From NCBI GenBank assembly GCA_937982065.1, contig CALJMO010000033.1, forward strand, positions 1-6,554: a DNA stretch of 6,554 nucleotides, given 5' to 3'. The notes under the pieces are model-generated. The model was not told the origin of the DNA. It searched no databases and worked only from the letters and a program-made list of their open reading frames with translations. This DNA is from an uncultured Collinsella sp. (GTDB lineage: Bacteria; Actinomycetota; Coriobacteriia; Coriobacteriales; Coriobacteriaceae). The position numbers were made by a program, and so were the translations under genes. Of the stretch, positions 1-5,010 are shown in pieces. Position 1 is the first letter of the stretch; every line of letters begins with the position of its first letter.

Positions 1-23
1 CGAGCGGGGGCTCCTATCTTTTT
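1..23 (+). terminator. probable tail of an upstream intrinsic terminator
   Basis: The window opens with a G-rich run ending GGGGGCTC, and a five-T run follows at 19-23. A short GAGC/GCTC stem (3-6 with 10-13, loop GGG) is possible inside the window. The G-rich arm more likely pairs with a C-rich arm just outside it. This would be the terminator of a gene lying to the left. The inference is weak because the ascending arm cannot be seen. Confidence 0.3.
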
Positions 24-92
24 AGTGCCCTCGGATTGGGTCATAGTGTCTGTCGGTACCATAACATCGGCGTTGCCTTGGCTGTTGGCACG

Positions 93-251
93 TAGTCGTT
101 GGGGACGTTCTTAAATGACTAGTCGAAGGGGACACTCTTGCCGGCGCTTGGGGACAGTCCCTGAGTGCCGGCAGATTGGGACACTCCTTTGTAAGATGGC
201 GCTGAAGACTGTCCCCGACGACTAGTCGTTTAAGAACGTCCCTAATGACTA
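93..251 (+). repeat. nested palindromic element built from GGGGAC motifs
   Basis: A 159-base foldback. The outer arms 93-125 and 219-251 are complementary over 33 bases, with three exceptions that are all G-T wobbles on this strand. After a 2-base internal bulge, 128-139 pairs with 205-216 with one mismatch. Inside lies a second palindrome, 140-172, which begins and ends with GCCGGC and whose only non-Watson-Crick positions are three wobbles plus the central base. The motif GGGAC followed by two or three bases and TC appears six times, four forward (near 101, 128, 150 and 178) and two inverted (207-216 and 232-243). No open frame here looks like a protein. The architecture fits a non-autonomous, REP- or MITE-like element, possibly mobilised by a Y1/RAYT transposase encoded elsewhere. 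That origin is inferred; no flanking target duplication is evident. Confidence 0.7.
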
Positions 252-303
252 TGACCCCTTTGCACCAGTTTCTGTCGAGTCGGTGCTCCTTGCGGGTTGC
301 CCG

Positions 304-309
304 TATAAT
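304..309 (+). promoter_or_regulatory. -10 box of the tgt promoter (TATAAT)
   Basis: A perfect TATAAT lies 37 bases before the tgt start codon. At the usual 17-base spacing the -35 position (281-286, CGGTGC) is a poor match, so the promoter may depend on an activator or be only moderately strong. Transcription would start near 315-317, leaving a leader of about 30 bases. That is too short for a riboswitch, and I see no preQ1-type aptamer upstream. Confidence 0.6.
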
Positions 310-346
310 GGTTTGCGTATGAACCGCAACCAAGGAGTTCCAGTTT

Positions 347-1486
347 ATGGACCAGAGCCTTTTTAAATTCGACCTGATCGCCGAGGACCCGACGACGCAC
401 GCGCGCGCCGGCGTGCTGCATACCCCGCACGGCGACATCGAGACGCCGATCTTTATGCCCGTGGGCACCAAGGCAAACGTCAAGGGCATCCCCACCGAGA
501 CCGTCAAGCAGCTCGGCGCCCAGATCGTGCTTGCCAACACCTATCACCTGTCCATGCGTCCCGGCGAGGACACCATCGCCGAGCTGGGCGGGCTGCACAA
601 GTTTATGAACTGGCACGGCCCCATCCTCACCGACTCGGGCGGCTTCCAGGTGTTCAGCCACAACGACGCCGTCAAGCTCACCGACGAGGGCGTGCGCTTT
701 ATCGTCAACGATTACGACGGTCGCCACGTGTTCTGGACGCCCGAGGACAACATGGAAATCGCCATGAAGCTCGGCTCCGACATCTGCATGCAGCTCGACC
801 AATGCCCCGGCTATCCCGCCACGCGCGCCTACGTCGAGCGCGCCGTGGAGCTGTCGAGCATGTGGGCCGAGCGCTGCTATAAGGCCCACACCCGCGACGA
901 CCAGGCGCTCTTTGGCATCGTTCAGGGCGGCATGCATCTGGACCTGCGCCTGCGATCGCTGCGCCACCTGGAGGAGTGCGGCGACTTCCCCGGCTACGGC
1001 ATCGGCGGCTACTCGGTGGGCGAGGACCACGAGACCATGTTCGAGACGCTGGCGCCGCTGGCTTCCGAGTACATGCCTAAGCACAAGCCACGCTACCTGA
1101 TGGGCGTCGGCAACCCTACCACGCTCGTGCGCGGCGTTGGCGTGGGCATCGACATGTTCGACTGCGTGCTGCCGACGCGCACCGGCCGCATGGGCACGGC
1201 GTTCTCCAGTGAAGGCCGCCTCAACTTCCGCAACGCCCGCTTTGCGCACGACGACGGCCCCATCGACCCCACCTGCACCTGCCCGGTGTGCACGGGCGGC
1301 TACAGCCGCGCGCTCATCCGTCACATGGTCACGCAGAAGGAGATGCTCGGCGGTATTCTGCTGTCGATGCACAACATCTACTACCTGCTCAACCTTATGC
1401 AGCGTGCCCGCCAGGCCATTATCGAGGGCCGCTACGGCGCGTTTGTGAGCGACTGGATGAACAGTCCTGCGGCGGTGGACTACTAA
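347..1486 (+). CDS. tgt: tRNA-guanine transglycosylase (queuosine biosynthesis)
   Basis: Encodes 379 residues, the usual bacterial Tgt length. The enzyme swaps the wobble guanine (G34) of GUN-anticodon tRNAs for a 7-deazaguanine base in the cytoplasm, the step that feeds queuosine formation. Visible motifs: DSGGFQ at 96-101 (D96, general acid/base), FGIVQGG near 189-195, GIDMFDCVLPTRTGR at 267-281 with D272 aligning to the nucleophile D280 of the Zymomonas enzyme, and the zinc ligands C310, C312, C315 and H342. V224 and C153 match Zymomonas V233 and C158, which favours preQ1 over queuine as substrate. Two pocket changes stand out: LDQC replaces the usual FDEC (150-153), and GGYSVGE replaces GGLAVGE (220-226). 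The start is supported by AAGGAG at 332-337, 9 bases before ATG. No queA, queG or transport gene is adjacent, so it is probably transcribed alone. Confidence 0.97.
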   Translation: MDQSLFKFDLIAEDPTTHARAGVLHTPHGDIETPIFMPVGTKANVKGIPTETVKQLGAQIVLANTYHLSMRPGEDTIAELGGLHKFMNWHGPILTDSGGFQVFSHNDAVKLTDEGVRFIVNDYDGRHVFWTPEDNMEIAMKLGSDICMQLDQCPGYPATRAYVERAVELSSMWAERCYKAHTRDDQALFGIVQGGMHLDLRLRSLRHLEECGDFPGYGIGGYSVGEDHETMFETLAPLASEYMPKHKPRYLMGVGNPTTLVRGVGVGIDMFDCVLPTRTGRMGTAFSSEGRLNFRNARFAHDDGPIDPTCTCPVCTGGYSRALIRHMVTQKEMLGGILLSMHNIYYLLNLMQRARQAIIEGRYGAFVSDWMNSPAAVDY

Positions 1487-1496
1487 GAGCGGCGCG

Positions 1497-1536
1497 GGCG
1501 CTTGCGGAGCGTGGGCAACGGCAAGGGGCGAGCGCC
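1497..1536 (+). other. GC-rich stem-loop just after tgt
   Basis: GGCGCTTGC (1497-1505) pairs with GCGAGCGCC (1528-1536) over nine bases with one T-G wobble, enclosing a 22-base loop. It begins 10 bases after the tgt stop. No T-run follows, so it is not an intrinsic terminator by itself. It may protect the 3' end of the tgt transcript, or it may be a chance product of GC-rich DNA. The rest of the gap, up to 1635, contains two perfect short palindromes, GCTTGCAAGC (1586-1595) and GATGCATC (1600-1607), but no gene-like frame. Confidence 0.35.
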
Positions 1537-1635
1537 GGCCGGTCATCACGTTCGCTAACACCGTCTGCGCGACCGCTGACCGATAGCTTGCAAGCACTTG
1601 ATGCATCGTGGGTACCATACCGAATAGTTGATGTT

Positions 1636-1684
1636 CGGGCGGGTGTTTGGCGCATGGCGTCGACCCCGCCCGTTTTTCTTTTTC
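1636..1684 (+). terminator. intrinsic terminator between tgt and the LOG gene
   Basis: CGGGCGGG (1636-1643) and CCCGCCCG (1665-1672) form a perfect 8-bp GC stem with a 21-base loop. A T-rich tail with five consecutive T follows (1673-1684, broken by two C). It ends only 15 bases before the LOG start codon, so any promoter for that gene must either lie upstream and read through it or be hidden in the tail. A competing 5-bp hairpin, CCGAA (1620-1624) with TTCGG (1634-1638), overlaps its left arm. It could simply end tgt transcripts, or it could act as an attenuator. Confidence 0.8.
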
Positions 1685-1699
1685 TCGATAGGAGTACCC

Positions 1700-2458
1700 A
1701 TGACTAAGAACGAGAATGTCGAGGGCGAGCCTGCCTACGACGAGACGTACCGCCGCGGCCCCGTGGTTATGCGCGGCCCCATGATTCCTAAGGACAACAC
1801 CTACGCCAACCTGCTGGCGCCCGAGGAGTCGACCGACTGGCTGCATGCTGATCCGTGGCGCGTGCTGCGCATCCAGGCCGAGTTTGTCGATGGCTTTGGC
1901 GCACTTGCCGAGCTCGGGCCCGCTGTGACCATCTTCGGTAGCGCTCGCACGCCCAAGACCGATCCGCTCTACAAGGCGGCGCGTACCGTCGGGCGCAAGA
2001 TCGCACAACGTGGCGTGGCGGTCATCACCGGTGGCGGCCCCGGCATCATGGAAGCGGCCAACAGGGGAGCGGCAAGTGTCAACGGCAAGTCAGTTGGCCT
2101 GGGCATTGAATTGCCGCACGAGCATGGGCTCAATAAATACGTGAACCTCGGCATGGACTTCCGTTACTTCTTTGTGCGCAAGACCATGTTCGTCAAATAC
2201 AGCTCGGGCGCCATCGTGTTTCCCGGAGGTTTTGGCACGCTCGACGAAATGTTCGAGGTGCTCACGCTGGTGCAGACACACAAGGTCAAGCGCATGCCGC
2301 TCGTTTTGGTGGGCACCGAGTACTGGCAGGGCCTATTCGACTGGCTTAACGGTCCGGTGATGGACGCCGGTATGATCAGCCCGCTCGATCCGGAGCTGGT
2401 GCACATTACCGACGACCTCAACGAAGCCGTCGACATTGCGCTCGGCGGGCTGATGTAG
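1700..2458 (+). CDS. LOG family protein (TIGR00730), putative nucleotide 5'-phosphate phosphoribohydrolase
   Basis: Encodes 252 residues. LOG proteins have a Rossmann-like fold and release the base from nucleoside 5'-monophosphates; plant and actinobacterial members produce active cytokinins, while many bacterial ones probably clean up nucleotides. Visible: a core beginning about residue 74 (AVTIFGSART), GGGPGIMEAANRG at 111-123, the R160-K161 pair, and the signature PGGFGTLDE at 175-183 with the catalytic-type E183. The roughly 70-residue N-terminal extension, with the DPWRVLRIQAEFVDGFGALAELGP stretch at 51-74, is longer than in minimal LOG proteins of about 190 residues and resembles the longer actinobacterial class. 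The ATG at 1700 is chosen because AGGAG (1690-1694) sits 5 bases before it; the frame stays open further upstream, but that stretch runs through the terminator. The physiological substrate cannot be read from the sequence. Confidence 0.9.
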   Translation: MTKNENVEGEPAYDETYRRGPVVMRGPMIPKDNTYANLLAPEESTDWLHADPWRVLRIQAEFVDGFGALAELGPAVTIFGSARTPKTDPLYKAARTVGRKIAQRGVAVITGGGPGIMEAANRGAASVNGKSVGLGIELPHEHGLNKYVNLGMDFRYFFVRKTMFVKYSSGAIVFPGGFGTLDEMFEVLTLVQTHKVKRMPLVLVGTEYWQGLFDWLNGPVMDAGMISPLDPELVHITDDLNEAVDIALGGLM

Positions 2459-2489
2459 AGCAATCGTGCCCACCGCGACATGGATATGC

Positions 2490-2533
2490 ATGGCAATCTG
2501 ATGCTATCTAACGTCAGTTTGCCATCTAAACTG
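2490..2533. promoter_or_regulatory. overlapping inverted repeats, probable toxin-antitoxin operator
   Basis: Two inverted repeats overlap. The larger has 12-base arms: ATGGCAATCTGA (2490-2501) against TCAGTTTGCCAT (2514-2525), with one mismatch and a 12-base spacer. The smaller is perfect: CAGTTT (2515-2520) and AAACTG (2528-2533) around 7 bases. Both lie directly upstream of the TATACT box and cover the -35 position. This is where ribbon-helix-helix antitoxins and their toxin complexes usually bind to repress their own operon. Operator function is inferred from position and symmetry. Confidence 0.6.
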
Positions 2534-2535
2534 GG

Positions 2536-2541
2536 TATACT
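2536..2541 (+). promoter_or_regulatory. -10 box of the toxin-antitoxin operon (TATACT)
   Basis: TATACT lies 30 bases before the antitoxin ATG. With 17-base spacing the -35 position (2513-2518, GTCAGT) is a weak match and lies within the inverted repeats. Repressor binding there would block RNA polymerase directly. Confidence 0.55.
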
Positions 2542-2571
2542 GATGTAAAAGATGAGGCGAGGAGGTCGCGT

Positions 2572-2871
2572 ATGTCTACTGCAACGGTTAAGCCCACGAC
2601 GGTTCGCATCGAAGAGGGGCTCAAGGAACAGGCGACTGAGTTCTTGGACTCAGTTGGCTTGAGTCTCAATTCGTATCTCAACCTTGCTGTTCGGCAGCTG
2701 GTAAATCAGCGAAAGATTCCTTTTGAGATTGTAGGAAGGGCGGAGGTGCCCAACGAGGCGACGAGGCGTGCCATGGTAATCGCCGAGGCTCATGAGTTGG
2801 GGATTTTGCCGGACGATAGCCCGTCATTCAACGACGCTGATGAGCTTATGTCATTTCTTGATGAGGAATAG
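2572..2871 (+). CDS. RelB/DinJ family antitoxin
   Basis: Encodes 99 residues. The N-terminus reads as a ribbon-helix-helix DNA-binding domain: a short strand TTVRIEE at 9-15, then a helix around 16-28 and a second around 31-46, ending in the PFEI that is typical of DinJ-like proteins (50-53). The C-terminal part, especially 81-99, is acidic and probably wraps around and inhibits the toxin. In this family the antitoxin dimerises, represses its own promoter, and is degraded by proteases under stress. GGAGGT at 2561-2566 lies 5 bases before ATG. The gene is about 52% GC by hand count, against 62 and 73% in two sampled 60-base lines of tgt, which suggests horizontal acquisition. It is followed by its toxin after 2 bases. 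Confidence 0.9.
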   Translation: MSTATVKPTTVRIEEGLKEQATEFLDSVGLSLNSYLNLAVRQLVNQRKIPFEIVGRAEVPNEATRRAMVIAEAHELGILPDDSPSFNDADELMSFLDEE

Positions 2872-2873
2872 CG

Positions 2874-3182
2874 ATGTTCGAGATCAAAGTCGAGGCTCAA
2901 TTTAAGGCGGACTACAAACGAACGATGCGCATGCATCCGCAGCTAAAGAGTGAGTTTAAAGCGGCGGTTGCAGAGCTTGTGGCTCATGGGTCGCTTCCGG
3001 CGGAGTACGGCGCCCACGAGCTCTCAAACCCGGGCGGCAATTACAACGGCCACATCGATTTCCACCTATCCGATGGCTTGGTCGATGTGGTCGTTCTATA
3101 TCTGCCCCATAAGACTAACCCAGTGATCAGGCTGGTGCGAATGGGCACTCATCAGGAGCTTTTTCAGGGTTCGCTGGGCTGA
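2874..3182 (+). CDS. YafQ/RelE family mRNA interferase toxin
   Basis: Encodes 102 residues, normal for the RelE superfamily. YafQ toxins bind the ribosomal A site and cut mRNA, arresting growth when the antitoxin is lost. By comparison with E. coli YafQ, H48 (in GAHEL) matches H50, H64 (in IDFHLSD) matches H63, D67 lies close to YafQ D67, and H93 in the GTHQELF block near the C-terminus (91-97) matches H87. The tryptophan next to YafQ D67 is absent. The key histidines are intact, so the toxin is probably active. The start codon lies 2 bases after the antitoxin stop, and its ribosome binding site AGGAA (2864-2868) is inside the end of the antitoxin gene. This implies coupled translation. Base composition is like the antitoxin and unlike the neighbouring genes. 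Confidence 0.9.
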   Translation: MFEIKVEAQFKADYKRTMRMHPQLKSEFKAAVAELVAHGSLPAEYGAHELSNPGGNYNGHIDFHLSDGLVDVVVLYLPHKTNPVIRLVRMGTHQELFQGSLG

Positions 3183-3191
3183 TCGCCGATT

Positions 3192-3262
3192 TCTAAGTTG
3201 CGGTGGAATAGGGATTGATTTGCGGCCGATAAGCCAAAAACAGTCCCTATTTCACCGCAACT
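3192..3262 (+). repeat. hairpin copy of the TAAGTTGCGG dispersed repeat
   Basis: Arms 3196-3217 and 3241-3262 are complementary over 22 bases; the only two exceptions are G-T wobbles. The loop is 23 bases and contains an A-run. The first 20 bases, TCTAAGTTGCGGTGGAATAG (3192-3211), recur exactly at 6466-6485. The hairpin nearly fills the gap between two convergent genes: 13 bases separate it from each stop codon. No T-run follows it in either direction, so it is not a standard terminator, although it could block transcription or stabilise the 3' ends. It probably belongs to a REP-like, non-autonomous family common in Collinsella; the family link is from memory. Confidence 0.75.
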
Positions 3263-3275
3263 GATGTGGACGTCC

Positions 3276-4136
3276 CTAGCGAGTTGGCTGGTAGCGCGGG
3301 CAGTAGCTGATGGCGATGGCGTCGACGCCTACATGGGTGGCGATGGTGCAGCCGATGGGGCCGGTGCCGGCGTCTACGTAGTCCTGGCCTGCGAGTGCCT
3401 CGTCGACAAGCTCCTGCTCCTCGGCGGCACCGGTCGTGAGCACGCGCACGCTGGAGCCCGGATGCTCGGCCAAAAACGCGAGGCAGTCTGCCATGGTGTT
3501 GGCGACGATGCGCTTGGCGCCGCGGCCCTTTTTGATGGCCTTGATCTCGCCCGACTGCCACTCCGGCGAAACGGCCAGGCGAATATTGAGCATCTGCGTG
3601 AGCTGGCCGGCGAGCTTGGGCGCGCGGCCGTTCTTAACGAGGTTCTCGAGCGTGCGGGGAATCAGCAGCAGGTGCGCGTCGGGCAGGGTCGCGCGGATCT
3701 GTGCCTCGGTCTCGTCCAGGCTGCGGCCGTCCTCGCGCATGGCGAGCGCGTACTCCACCAGCAGGCCCTCGGCACCCGAGCCGGTGCGCGAATCGATGCA
3801 GCGCACGTCGAGCTCGTGGGTCTCGGCGACCAGGCATGCGTTGGAATAGCAGGCGGACCATTCGCTGCACAGCGAGATAAAGATCGCGCTGTCGTGGCCG
3901 TCAGCACGCACGCGGTCAAAGAGTGCCTTGAACTCGCCGGCACTCGGCTGCGAGGTGTGCGGCAGCTGCTCGGAGCCGGCCATGCGGGCGACGTACTCCT
4001 CGGCGGTGATCTGTACCTGGTCGAGCAGGTCCTCGCCCTCGATAATCACATGCAGTGGAATGACGTAAATGCCAAGCTCTTGAGCACGGGCGGGGGAGAT
4101 GTCCGACGTGGAGTCGGTTATGATGGCAAAAGACAT
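3276..4136 (-). CDS. DegV family protein, putative fatty-acid-binding (FakB-like)
   Basis: Encodes 286 residues, the usual DegV length. Members bind a fatty acid and, where a FakA kinase exists, present it for phosphorylation so that it can enter phospholipids. Visible: the N-terminal strand and loop IITDSTSDIS at 5-14, the TSQPS carboxylate-binding motif at 61-65, DSRTGSGAEG at 115-124, the RTLENLVKNGR block at 161-171, and a C-terminal GPIGCTIATHVGVDAIAI at 259-276. Two usually conserved loops are altered: the SGLSGTYQSA-like segment reads CSEWSACYSNA (90-100), and GTHVGPG reads ATHVGVD. The lipid preference may therefore differ. The start at 4136 follows AAAGGTG (4142-4148) by 5 bases; an ATG 15 bases further upstream has no such site. 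No fakA lies nearby. It converges with the toxin gene and diverges from the phosphatase gene. Confidence 0.93.
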   Translation of the reverse strand: MSFAIITDSTSDISPARAQELGIYVIPLHVIIEGEDLLDQVQITAEEYVARMAGSEQLPHTSQPSAGEFKALFDRVRADGHDSAIFISLCSEWSACYSNACLVAETHELDVRCIDSRTGSGAEGLLVEYALAMREDGRSLDETEAQIRATLPDAHLLLIPRTLENLVKNGRAPKLAGQLTQMLNIRLAVSPEWQSGEIKAIKKGRGAKRIVANTMADCLAFLAEHPGSSVRVLTTGAAEEQELVDEALAGQDYVDAGTGPIGCTIATHVGVDAIAISYCPRYQPTR

Positions 4137-4192
4137 AATTGCACCTTTCATTGGGGCGCTTGCGCGCCGCCTTCTGAGAGCAAAGTGCGACA

Positions 4193-4200
4193 AGTATAGT
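4193..4200. promoter_or_regulatory. overlapping divergent -10 boxes
   Basis: AGTATAGT can be read as TATACT on the minus strand (4198-4193, for degV) and as TATAGT on the plus strand (4195-4200, for the phosphatase gene). The degV reading leaves a leader of about 50 bases holding a small GGCGC/GCGCC hairpin with a 4-base loop (4155-4168). The plus-strand reading has a weak -35, TTCTGA (4172-4177), at 17-base spacing. Neither orientation has a strong -35, so assignment is tentative. If both are used, the two genes compete for polymerase. Confidence 0.4.
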
Positions 4201-4229
4201 GGAGTCGTTCCACATTTCTAGGTTCAATT

Positions 4230-4243
4230 GTTGAATAGTCAAC
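4230..4243. promoter_or_regulatory. inverted repeat GTTGAATAGTCAAC, possible operator
   Basis: GTTGA and TCAAC are perfect arms around 4 bases, in the 150-base region between degV and the phosphatase gene. The site lies upstream of the degV -10 box and 44 bases before the phosphatase start. On the minus strand it contains TTGACT, which could serve as a -35 for a weak TAGAAA box 16 bases on. It is either a regulator site for the divergent pair or part of a second degV promoter. Confidence 0.3.
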
Positions 4244-4286
4244 AGTTTGAAGTGTCGGTGTGGAAATCATCAACTGGGGAAGAGGA

Positions 4287-4955
4287 ATGCCGATGGAGGC
4301 GTTGGAGATATACAGGCGGCCGGTTGTGCTGTTCGATTTTGACGGCACGGTGGCCGATACGGGCCGGGCGGTGATGAGCTCGACGCGCAAGACGTTGGCC
4401 GCGCGCGGGTTTTCGGAGGCGCAGATGGGTGACCTGCGCCGCATGATCGGGCCGCCCCTGTGGAAGAGCTTTCACGACTTTTATGGCTTCTCCCGCGAGG
4501 AGTCGCTTGTGGTGGCTGACGAGTACCGTGCCTTTTTTGATGAGCTGGGACCGGAAGAGTATCCCGTGTTCGATGGAATCCCCGAGCTGCTCGATGGCCT
4601 TGTCGCGCAGGGGCATCGCTTGGTCGTGGCGACGTCACGCATGGAGGCAAAGTGCATTGACATGGTGGGCGAGCTGGGGCTTTCGCAGTTTGAGGCGGTG
4701 GTTGGCATGAATCCGCCGCAGGGACGCGAGACCAAGGCCGATTCGGTTCGCGATGCCCTGGCGGCGCTCGGCGCGACGGCGGGCGATGCCGTGATGATCG
4801 GCGATCGCTTTAACGATGTGGAGGGCGCACACGCGATGGGCGTGCCGTGCATCGGCATCTATTCGGGCGCGGCAGCGCCGGGCGAGCACGAGGCGGCGGG
4901 TGCCGATGCAGTGGTGCACTCGGTGGCCGAGCTTGCTAAACTTTTCGCTATCTAA
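4287..4955 (+). CDS. HAD superfamily hydrolase, Gph-like phosphatase
   Basis: Encodes 222 residues from the start chosen here. HAD phosphatases remove phosphate from small metabolites through an aspartyl-phosphate. All four motifs are present: FDFDGT with nucleophile D17 and acid/base D19, VVATS with T116, K150 in the GRETKADS segment, and GDRFNDVEGA with D173 and D177 binding magnesium. A helical cap lies between motifs I and II and includes IGPPLWKSF at 54-62, as in the phosphoglycolate phosphatase/5'-nucleotidase branch. The true substrate cannot be fixed; phosphoglycolate or a nucleotide is possible. The frame extends to a GTG at 4260, but no ribosome binding site precedes it. ATG 4287 follows GGGGA by 6 bases. 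ATG 4293 follows GAGG by 7 bases and is about as likely. The gene ends in adjacent stops TAA TAG, 55 bases before pepV. Confidence 0.9.
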   Translation: MPMEALEIYRRPVVLFDFDGTVADTGRAVMSSTRKTLAARGFSEAQMGDLRRMIGPPLWKSFHDFYGFSREESLVVADEYRAFFDELGPEEYPVFDGIPELLDGLVAQGHRLVVATSRMEAKCIDMVGELGLSQFEAVVGMNPPQGRETKADSVRDALAALGATAGDAVMIGDRFNDVEGAHAMGVPCIGIYSGAAAPGEHEAAGADAVVHSVAELAKLFAI

Positions 4956-5010
4956 TAGACGTAATGTGAGGGGCGGGCGTACCCGTCACTCATTGGTGAG
5001 GAGGTCGTCC

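Noticed and set aside
93..251. CRISPR array
   Set aside because: The repeated GGGAC..TC units are short, face both directions and are not evenly spaced. The pattern is a palindrome, not direct repeats with unique spacers.
252..346. preQ1 riboswitch before tgt
   Set aside because: The leader after the TATAAT box is only about 30 bases. No C-rich loop with an A-rich tail, and no expression-platform hairpin, is visible.
242..2008. 588-codon open frame on the minus strand opposite tgt and the start of the LOG gene
   Set aside because: It is rich in A, R, H, V and G with no recognisable domain, lies antisense to two well-supported genes, and crosses the terminator. GC-rich codon usage keeps such frames open by chance.
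3196..3262. bidirectional intrinsic terminator for the toxin and degV genes
   Set aside because: The stem is long, but no T-run follows it on either strand, and its 20-base left end recurs elsewhere as a dispersed repeat. A roadblock role remains possible.
3264..4199. 311-codon plus-strand frame opposite degV
   Set aside because: It is a shadow of degV. The composition is low-complexity and there is no family motif, while the minus strand encodes a clear DegV protein with a ribosome binding site.
4260..4286. GTG start extending the phosphatase by 9 residues
   Set aside because: No ribosome binding site precedes 4260, while ATG 4287 and ATG 4293 both have purine-rich sites upstream and leave a normal HAD N-terminus.
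4816..5010. 65-residue N-terminal extension of PepV
   Set aside because: It overlaps the phosphatase gene in another frame and resembles no peptidase sequence. The near-perfect ribosome binding site before ATG 5011 and the family length fix the start.
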